64,000 nucleotides of DNA from Cytophagaceae bacterium SCN 52-12 (GTDB lineage Bacteria > Bacteroidota > Bacteroidia > Cytophagales > Spirosomataceae). The stretch is from NCBI GenBank assembly GCA_001724175.1, contig MEDT01000042.1:22605-86604 (forward strand). The letters are read 5' to 3'. Within the stretch, counting starts at the first letter, position 1. Each line of letters begins with the position of its first letter. The position numbers and the translations under genes were made by a program. The notes below the pieces were generated by a model. That model saw only the letters and a list, made by a program, of their open reading frames with translations, was not told where the DNA came from and made no database searches. Positions 57,972 through 64,000 of the stretch are shown here, piece after piece.

Positions 57972-59168
57972 ATGAAACCATTCGACCACCGGCAGGAGCT
58001 GATCATTATTTTCAGAAAATACCTGGACGGGACGGCTACGCCGGAAGAAAAGCAGTTTGTGGAAGCCTGGTACGGGTCTTTCGAAAAAGAACCCGGAATA
58101 CTTGACAATTACCCGGAAACCGGGCAGGAGCTGCTCGAAGCCCGGATGGAGCAGGCGCTGAGGATACATATCGATAATGACCGTCCGCGGTCCACCTGGA
58201 AAACTATAACCAGGAACATCAGGCTGGGTCGTGTGGCTGCTGCTGCGGTCCTGATCCTGTCGCTTGCGGGTTCCTGGTACTATTTCACTAACACCGGGCT
58301 GCGGGAGCCGGCCCAAACCGCTATGGCCGCCGGACCGGACCTGGCCCCGGGCGGCAACCGCGCCGTGCTCACCCTCAGCAACGGGAAGCAGATCGTCCTG
58401 GACAGCGTCTCGACCGGGATGCTGGCCCGGCAGGGCAATACGGTGATTCACAAGGTAGAAGACGGCCTTGTTTCCTATACGGGAGAAGGCCCCCGGGCCG
58501 GGCAGGATTTTAACACCATTACAGCTCCCGCCGGCGGCAAATACAGCGTCGTGCTGCCCGACGGAAGCAGGGTCTGGCTGAATGCAGAATCTTCCATTAC
58601 GTTCCCGACTGCTTTCTCACCGGAAGAAAGGTCGGTAAAGATTTCCGGTGAGGTTTATTTCGAGATCGCGAAAGACGCCCGGCGCCCCTTCAGCGTACAG
58701 GTAGGAGCCCTTCAGAAGGTGCGGGTGCTCGGTACGCATTTCAACATCAACGCCTACCGCGATGAAGGCAACATTACGACCACACTGCTCGAAGGCAGCG
58801 TAGAAGTTTTGGCATCAGGCGACGCGCGCCCGGTTATGCTCAAACCCGGGGAGCAGGCCGCTCTGTCGGGATCAGGCAGGATCAATGTCCGCGGCGACAT
58901 CAATACAGAGGAGATCGTCGCCTGGAAAAACGGGATGTTCCAGTTTGAAAAAGCCGATATAGAGACGGTTATGAGGCAGTTCAGCCGCTGGTACAACGTC
59001 GATGTCATTTACGAAGGCCCGTTGCCGTCTAAAACCTTTTCAGGGAAAATAGATCGCAAGGTCAACGCCTCCGAAGCGCTTGATATCCTGTCTTTTACGG
59101 GGCTTAATTTCAGAATAGAAGCTTTGCCGGCCGGGTCGAAAAAAGGAAAAATTGTAATACTTCCCTGA
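57972..59168 (+). CDS. FecR-family anti-sigma factor (PUL5)
   Basis: 398 residues. Cytoplasmic part: LIIFRKYLDGTATPEEKQFV, with the Y-L-D-G-T-A-T-x-E-E sigma-binding pattern. One transmembrane segment lies at about 88-105 (VAAAAVLILSLAGSWYYF). The periplasmic FecR core has APAGGKYSVVLPDGSRVWLN, VKISGEVYFEIAKD, VRVLGTHFNINAYR and MLKPGEQAAL, and ends with an STN-like ETVMRQFSRWYNVDVIYEG. It is 626 bp from its sigma because of the inserted GIY-YIG element. The 212-bp gap to susC holds a structured leader. Confidence 0.93.
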   Translation: MKPFDHRQELIIIFRKYLDGTATPEEKQFVEAWYGSFEKEPGILDNYPETGQELLEARMEQALRIHIDNDRPRSTWKTITRNIRLGRVAAAAVLILSLAGSWYYFTNTGLREPAQTAMAAGPDLAPGGNRAVLTLSNGKQIVLDSVSTGMLARQGNTVIHKVEDGLVSYTGEGPRAGQDFNTITAPAGGKYSVVLPDGSRVWLNAESSITFPTAFSPEERSVKISGEVYFEIAKDARRPFSVQVGALQKVRVLGTHFNINAYRDEGNITTTLLEGSVEVLASGDARPVMLKPGEQAALSGSGRINVRGDINTEEIVAWKNGMFQFEKADIETVMRQFSRWYNVDVIYEGPLPSKTFSGKIDRKVNASEALDILSFTGLNFRIEALPAGSKKGKIVILP

Positions 59169-59236
59169 GCCCGGACAAATTCAGTTATACACTTAAATCC
59201 TATTCAATATGACTAAAAAACCAGGAAGCCCCTAGC

Positions 59237-59333
59237 AGCAGGACAGCCGGGTTCAAAATAAAACCGCAGAAGTGTTGGAGCCACTTCCGCGGTAAGCGTC
59301 TGAGCCCTCCTGCTTCCCGGTAAGGAAAGCAGG
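59237..59333 (+). ncRNA. structured leader RNA upstream of PUL5 susC, with alternative pairings
   Basis: Core: outer stem GGGTTC (59249-59254) with GAGCCC (59302-59307), one G.U pair. An A-rich linker (59255-59262) follows. The inner hairpin ACCGC/GCGGT (59263-59267, 59289-59293) has an A.C mismatch (59268/59288), GAAGTG/CACTTC and the loop TTGGAGC. A linker TAAGCGTCT closes it (T59293 can pair with A59263). Beyond the core, AGCAGGA (59237-59243) pairs with TCCTGCT (59308-59314), but CCTGCTT (59309-59315) also pairs with AAGCAGG (59327-59333). The two are mutually exclusive. A further CTGGTAA lies at 59345-59351. Pairing was done by eye. Confidence 0.6.
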
Positions 59334-59380
59334 CAACAATAGATCTGGTAATCTTTTTAAAACCCAAACATGCAAAGATA

Positions 59381-62300
59381 ATGAAAATCTGTGCGAAGAT
59401 GATTCCTGTTCCCCTCATACAGAGGTGGACCAGCACCCGGCAGGCCGGGCAGGAAGCCCTAATTGTAAAGCAACTGATTAGACAGATGAAACTGATCATG
59501 ATACTTCTGACACTGGCGCTGGTACAGGCGGGAGCAACCGGCTACAGTCAAAAGGTGACGATCAGGGAAAAAAATGCCTCCGTCGAAGCTGTATTCCGCG
59601 CTATCGAGAAGCAGACGGGATATGTCTTTTTCTACAACAATGCAGACCTAGTAAATGCAAAGGTGAGCATCAATCTAAAGGGGGTATCGCTCACAGAAGC
59701 GCTGGACCGCTGCTTCGCCGGGCTGCCGCTGACCTATAAGGTAATCGGAAATACGATTGCTATTAAGAAAAAGGACGAATCCATATCCTTACAAAACCGA
59801 AACAATAATGTATTGCTGCCTGCGATCCTTTCGCATAAAGCACTGGTTGGAGGCGCACCTCCACTAATCAATCGCACATCTGAACTACCCAGGCCTGCCA
59901 AAAGACGTATAACAGGCATCGTCACGGACGACCGGCTAGAAGCGCTTCCCGGTGTCAACATTTTAGTCAAAGGTGCCCAACAGGGAACGATAACTGAAGC
60001 GGATGGCTCTTTTACAATAGATGTGCCTGACGAAAATGCAGTACTGATCTTTTCATTTGTCGGATATATCAGTCAGGAAATAATAGTAGGAAGCAGAAAC
60101 TCTCTTAAAGTAGTGCTGATTACAGATAACAAAGCGCTGGAGGAAGTAGTTGTCGTCGGTTATGGTACCAGAAAAAAGAGTGACTTGACCGGTTCAGTAA
60201 GTTCGATAAACGGGCAGACGTTAGAAAATCGCAATATTAGTTCGCTTGAACAGGGACTTCAAGGGCAGGCATCCGGCGTACAGGTAACCCAGGGAGGCGG
60301 CCAGCCGGGCGGCCCAACGATCGTAAGAATCAGGGGACAAAATTCGATTATGGGAGGCAACGATCCTTTGTATGTCATCGACGGCGTTCCGGTACAAAAC
60401 AGTAATGACGGGAATACCAGTATCTTAGCATCTATCAATCCTGCGGATATAGAATCTTTTGATATCCTGAAAGACGCCTCGGCAATTGCAATCTACGGTG
60501 CCAGGGGAAGTAATGGCGTCATTCTCATCACTACAAAGAGGGGGAAAAGCGGCAAAAGCAACATAACCCTCCGTTCTTCGCTTGGCATATCCAATGTAAT
60601 CAGAAAGCTGGAAATGCTGAACAGCCGACAATACGCGGAGCTGGCTAACGATAGAGCCGTCAACGATGGCGTTCCGCTGCCTTTTCCTGATGTCGACCGT
60701 GCAGCATCCGTCAACACAGTATGGCAGGATGAAATCTTCAAAACAGCGTACACACCCGAAACTGTTATCAATATTTCAGGCGGTAGTGAAAAAACAAAAT
60801 ATTTTGTTTCGGGAGATTACTTTAACCAGGGCGGGGCTATTATCGGGAGCAAATTTACCCGCGGATCGTTCAGGCTGAACCTGGACCAGGAAGTTAACAA
60901 CCGGCTGAATATTTCTACTCAGATAGTCGCCTCCAAATCACTGGCAAAACGCTCCGATGCGGAAGAAATTCTTGAGTCGGCACTGGGGATGCCCCCGGTA
61001 AACACACCCTATGACATTGATGGGAACTACACGCCCGGCGATGTACTCCTGGGATACCCTTTCAGCGACAGTAGAGGAGATAACCCGCTGATAACTGCCA
61101 ATGAAATAACCGATAACTTAACAAACTCCCGGCTGTTGGCCAATTTAAGAGCGCGTTACAGGTTGTGGGATGATATGTCGGTGGAATTGATGGCAGGCAC
61201 CGACCAGGTGTCAGGAAGGCGGGACCAGTACAAGACCAGGTTCGTAAGAGGGAATCCTGATGGTTCAGCTGCTGAACGGAGGACCGAGACCAACTCCTAT
61301 ATTATCGAAAATCTTTATCAATATAATAAATCTTTATCATCCAATCGGCATATAATCAATGCTACGCTGGGATTTACCTGGGAATCACAATCCAGCAGGA
61401 CACTTGCCGCATCTTCCCAAGGCTTCGTCACGGATAATTTCAACAATCATAATCTTGGTGCAGGATCGAGATTCGGCGCGCCGGACAACAACACCATAGA
61501 ATGGGACCTTCTTTCATTCCTCGGACGCGTCAACTACACGGTGGATGACAAATACCTCTTTACTATAAGCGGCAGACGGGATGGATCCTCACGTTTGGGT
61601 GCGGGAAACAAATGGGGATTTTTCCCTTCAGCAGCATTTGCATGGAAGATTACGAATGAAAACTTTATGGCAAATATTACACCTCTCTCCGATATGAAAC
61701 TGCGGGTCAGTTGGGGGAAATCCGGGAACCAGGCTATTTCTCCTTACCAATCGCTTCAACGTTATGAGCCGCAGCAACTCGTAATAGGGGCCCAAGGGAC
61801 GATCGGCTTCGCCCCCGCGAACATAGGGAATCCGGATCTGAAGTGGGAAACTACGACGCAACTGGACGTAGGACTCGATATCGGATTATTACAAAACGCC
61901 CTGACGGTAACGCTCGACTATTATCACAAACAAACAGACGATCTGCTTGCAGTTGTGAACTTACCGCCCAGCAGCGGCTTTGCCACTACGCTTCAGAACA
62001 TTGGGTCGCTGGAAAACAAAGGCTTCGAATTTTCGGCGGGAGCCGACGTTTTCAGGAGCAGTCAGTCTTTTTCCTGGAATATTAATGTCAACGGATCTTT
62101 TAACAGGAACAGGATTACAAGTTTGTCCAAAGGTGCTGATATATTCGCCCCGAATATATCGTTCGTAGGCGGAGCTCATATCCTTCGGATTGGCGAGCCT
62201 ATGTCTTCATTCTACGGCTACATAGAAAACGGCCTCACCGAAAACGGATTGATCAATTATGCAGATCTGAACGGGGATGGCACAATCAATGTGCTCGACC

Positions 62301-62815
62301 GGAAAATAATCGGAAGCCCTCATCCGGATTTTATCTACGGCTTAACCAATACGCTAAAGTATAAGAACTTCAACTTTACCGTTTTCATTCAGGGTGAAGA
62401 GGGTAAGCAGCTTTGGAATTCTAACAAGTACTTTTCTGCGTCGTCCTTTTATCGCGGCGTAAACAATATCGCAGAGGTGGCAAACCGCTGGACCCCAAAT
62501 AACCCGAACATGAACGCTCCCTATCCCAAAGCAAGCTCCGCATTAAATTTCATGGCTTCCGACAGGTTCGTAGAGGACGCTTCCTATATCCGTCTGAAGA
62601 ACATTCAACTGGCCTACAGCTTGCCCCTCAAAGGGCGTGCCCTGCAATCGGCGCGGATATTTGTAAGCGGGCAAAATCTGTTAACCTTCACGAACTATTC
62701 GTGGTTCGACCCTGATGTCAGCTCATTTGCCAGCGGCGACCTTCGCATCGGCGTTGATCAGGGCGCATTCCCGATCACCAAGACTATTACATTCGGCGTT
62801 GAAATAGGCTTATAA
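59381..62815 (+). CDS. SusC/RagA TonB-dependent outer-membrane receptor with STN domain (PUL5)
   Basis: 1144 residues. An N-terminal extension of about 35 residues precedes the signal MKLIMILLTLALVQAGATG, so ATG 59486 is an alternative start. The STN domain (VTIREKNASVEAVFRAIEKQ through TIAIKKKD), ITGIVTDDRLEALPGVNIL, the TonB-box region EEVVVVGYGTRKKSDLTGSV, the plug FDILKDASAIAIYGARGSNG and a barrel ending in ITFGVEIGL follow. It works with the truncated SusD downstream and the PUL5 FecR/sigma. The structured leader ends about 50-75 bases before the start. Confidence 0.94.
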   Translation: MKICAKMIPVPLIQRWTSTRQAGQEALIVKQLIRQMKLIMILLTLALVQAGATGYSQKVTIREKNASVEAVFRAIEKQTGYVFFYNNADLVNAKVSINLKGVSLTEALDRCFAGLPLTYKVIGNTIAIKKKDESISLQNRNNNVLLPAILSHKALVGGAPPLINRTSELPRPAKRRITGIVTDDRLEALPGVNILVKGAQQGTITEADGSFTIDVPDENAVLIFSFVGYISQEIIVGSRNSLKVVLITDNKALEEVVVVGYGTRKKSDLTGSVSSINGQTLENRNISSLEQGLQGQASGVQVTQGGGQPGGPTIVRIRGQNSIMGGNDPLYVIDGVPVQNSNDGNTSILASINPADIESFDILKDASAIAIYGARGSNGVILITTKRGKSGKSNITLRSSLGISNVIRKLEMLNSRQYAELANDRAVNDGVPLPFPDVDRAASVNTVWQDEIFKTAYTPETVINISGGSEKTKYFVSGDYFNQGGAIIGSKFTRGSFRLNLDQEVNNRLNISTQIVASKSLAKRSDAEEILESALGMPPVNTPYDIDGNYTPGDVLLGYPFSDSRGDNPLITANEITDNLTNSRLLANLRARYRLWDDMSVELMAGTDQVSGRRDQYKTRFVRGNPDGSAAERRTETNSYIIENLYQYNKSLSSNRHIINATLGFTWESQSSRTLAASSQGFVTDNFNNHNLGAGSRFGAPDNNTIEWDLLSFLGRVNYTVDDKYLFTISGRRDGSSRLGAGNKWGFFPSAAFAWKITNENFMANITPLSDMKLRVSWGKSGNQAISPYQSLQRYEPQQLVIGAQGTIGFAPANIGNPDLKWETTTQLDVGLDIGLLQNALTVTLDYYHKQTDDLLAVVNLPPSSGFATTLQNIGSLENKGFEFSAGADVFRSSQSFSWNINVNGSFNRNRITSLSKGADIFAPNISFVGGAHILRIGEPMSSFYGYIENGLTENGLINYADLNGDGTINVLDRKIIGSPHPDFIYGLTNTLKYKNFNFTVFIQGEEGKQLWNSNKYFSASSFYRGVNNIAEVANRWTPNNPNMNAPYPKASSALNFMASDRFVEDASYIRLKNIQLAYSLPLKGRALQSARIFVSGQNLLTFTNYSWFDPDVSSFASGDLRIGVDQGAFPITKTITFGVEIGL

Positions 62816-62828
62816 AATCATAACTCCA

Positions 62829-64000
62829 ATGAGAACAAGATATAAAAAAATGAAAACAAGGATGCTCCCCGCCGTCTACAGGCTGGTATTGGCCTTTATT
62901 ATCTGCATGACCGGGACAGCCTGCGAAGATGTATTGGTAGAGACGCCAAAAACATTCCTGGATGAGAACATTACGTTTTCAAGCGAAAACGGGGCTATTG
63001 CAGCCACCCTGGGAATCTATCAGTCGCTACGTGCAACCGCCTATTACGGCCAGGTCTTCCCGACGCTTGTCATACAGCATGCAGACTATGCCTATGGACG
63101 AGGCAGCTACGTCCCTTCAGGAATCTACCAGTTCGACGCAAATACCGTCATACGTATAGGATCTGTTTGGACCAGTATTTATGCTACCGTCAACCGGGCC
63201 AACATTGTGATTGCAAAAGTTCCTGAAATGGACATGCTCCCCCCTGCACTCAGAGTTCAACTGGAATCCGAAGCTCGTTTTCTCAGGGCTCTCGGCTATT
63301 CTCACCTTGTGAAGCTCTGGGGCCAGGTACCCCTGAGGCTGAAACCGGAAACGACAAATTTCGCATTGAAGAAGGCCTCAACAGACGAGGTGTATGCACA
63401 GATTATCAGTGATCTCCAATTCGCAGAGGAAAACCTGCCTGACACCTATTCCGGTACAGATAACGGTCGTGCCACCAAGTGGGCCGCTAAAACCCTGCTC
63501 GCTGATATCTATCTGACCCGGGAAAAATGGTCGGAGGCTGCCGCAAAAGCGAAAGAAGTGATCAGTTCCGGAAGATACAAACTGGTAAGCGTGACAAGCA
63601 GTCTCGACTTCCATACCAAGCTGTTCGGCCCTGATATTCCCACCAACTCAGAGGATATTTTCTCTATTAAATATTCGGTATTATTCGATAATGATTCCTT
63701 TGTCCGCTTTTTTCATAAACCCGAACCTGGTTATTCCAAAGGCGGTCCGCATGCTATTCTCGGGAATATGAACTCGTTCATATCCCAAGGAGAGTGGTCT
63801 TCTGAGGCAACTCCCGATCTGAGACGCAACCATGCCTTGTATTCCGGCAGTGATACGCAGTATCTGAATGCAAGTGTGCCGATGCTCTTCAGAAAATTCA
63901 GAGGGACTTTAACCAATGTTTCCAACAATACGCCGATCTTCCGCTTTGCAGAAGCTCTCCTGATTTTCGCTGAAGCAGAGAGCCAGGCGAATTCCGGACC
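62829..64000 (+). CDS. SusD/RagB-family glycan-binding lipoprotein (PUL5), 3' end outside window
   Basis: The frame is open from ATG 62829 to the window edge, giving 390 codons, so about 120-200 residues are missing. The alternative ATG 62850 starts at MKTRMLPAVYRLVLAFIICM. The signal peptide ends in TGTAC, a lipobox. Family marks: DVLVETPKTFLDENITFSSE, LESEARFLRALGYSHLVKLWGQVPLR, ATKWAAKTLLADIYLTREKW and, near the edge, FRFAEALLIFAEAESQANSG. It lies 13 bp after susC. Any enzymes of PUL5 would be beyond the window. Confidence 0.93.
   Translation, partial: MRTRYKKMKTRMLPAVYRLVLAFIICMTGTACEDVLVETPKTFLDENITFSSENGAIAATLGIYQSLRATAYYGQVFPTLVIQHADYAYGRGSYVPSGIYQFDANTVIRIGSVWTSIYATVNRANIVIAKVPEMDMLPPALRVQLESEARFLRALGYSHLVKLWGQVPLRLKPETTNFALKKASTDEVYAQIISDLQFAEENLPDTYSGTDNGRATKWAAKTLLADIYLTREKWSEAAAKAKEVISSGRYKLVSVTSSLDFHTKLFGPDIPTNSEDIFSIKYSVLFDNDSFVRFFHKPEPGYSKGGPHAILGNMNSFISQGEWSSEATPDLRRNHALYSGSDTQYLNASVPMLFRKFRGTLTNVSNNTPIFRFAEALLIFAEAESQANSG

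Overview
The window comes from a Bacteroidota chromosome, most likely Cytophagales (a Dyadobacter/Spirosoma-like lineage is my guess from protein style, not proven). Support: five SusC/SusD pairs, FecR-type anti-sigma genes next to ECF sigma genes, SPII lipoproteins, TAnnTTTG -7 promoter boxes and moderately high GC. I recognise no rRNA, tRNA, CRISPR array or classical insertion sequence.

Layout. (A) 1-4.4 kb, plus strand: two MbnP-like / MbnH-like (diheme peroxidase) pairs around an outer-membrane barrel with a CxxCxC N-terminus, a probable copper-related locus. (B) 4.5-8.5 kb: a small DUF6787-like membrane protein (plus), then on the minus strand an NADPH-ferredoxin reductase/[2Fe-2S] ferredoxin pair and two secreted metallophosphoesterases. 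(C) PUL1, 8.7-18.0 kb, plus: sigma, FecR, SusC, SusD, two-domain esterase-like hydrolase. (D) PUL2, 18.2-29.6 kb, plus: sigma, small lipoprotein, FecR, SusC, SusD, two sulfatases. (E) 29.6-36.4 kb: a split kinase pair, a coiled-coil plus beta-barrel protein, PhoD-like phosphatase, a phytanoyl-CoA dioxygenase-like oxygenase and a divergent AraC regulator. (F) PUL3, 36.4-44.8 kb, minus: sigma, FecR, SusC, SusD, GH88/GH105-like hydrolase. (G) 45.0-46.2 kb, plus: a solitary AAA ATPase with an operator-like inverted repeat on its promoter. (H) PUL4, 46.2-56.1 kb, minus: sigma, FecR, SusC, SusD, two sulfatases. (I) a cupin, then PUL5, 56.8 kb to the window end, plus: sigma, [GIY-YIG element], FecR, SusC, SusD (cut off).

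How they work together. All five SusC proteins carry an N-terminal STN signalling domain, so each can touch its own FecR and release its own ECF sigma when a glycan is transported. Enzymes in the PULs (four Cys-type sulfatases, an esterase-like protein, a GH88/105-like protein) point to sulfated or uronate-containing polysaccharides, but the substrates cannot be read from sequence.

Two things stand out. First, four of the five susC genes (PUL1, 2, 4, 5) are preceded by what looks like one RNA structure: an outer stem, a short A-rich linker, a hairpin with a conserved A.C mismatch and a seven-base loop (mostly CTNNNAA), then a nine-base linker back to the outer stem. Stem sequences differ while pairing is kept. 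PUL1 lacks the outer stem but shows the loop word CTGGTAA three times at exact 47-nt spacing. I do not recognise this element as a named RNA. Second, a 551-bp unit at 57346-57896, a GIY-YIG nuclease gene flanked on each side by an inverted pair of a 26-bp palindromic repeat, sits between the PUL5 sigma and anti-sigma genes and looks like a REP/RAYT-like mobile unit built on a different nuclease.
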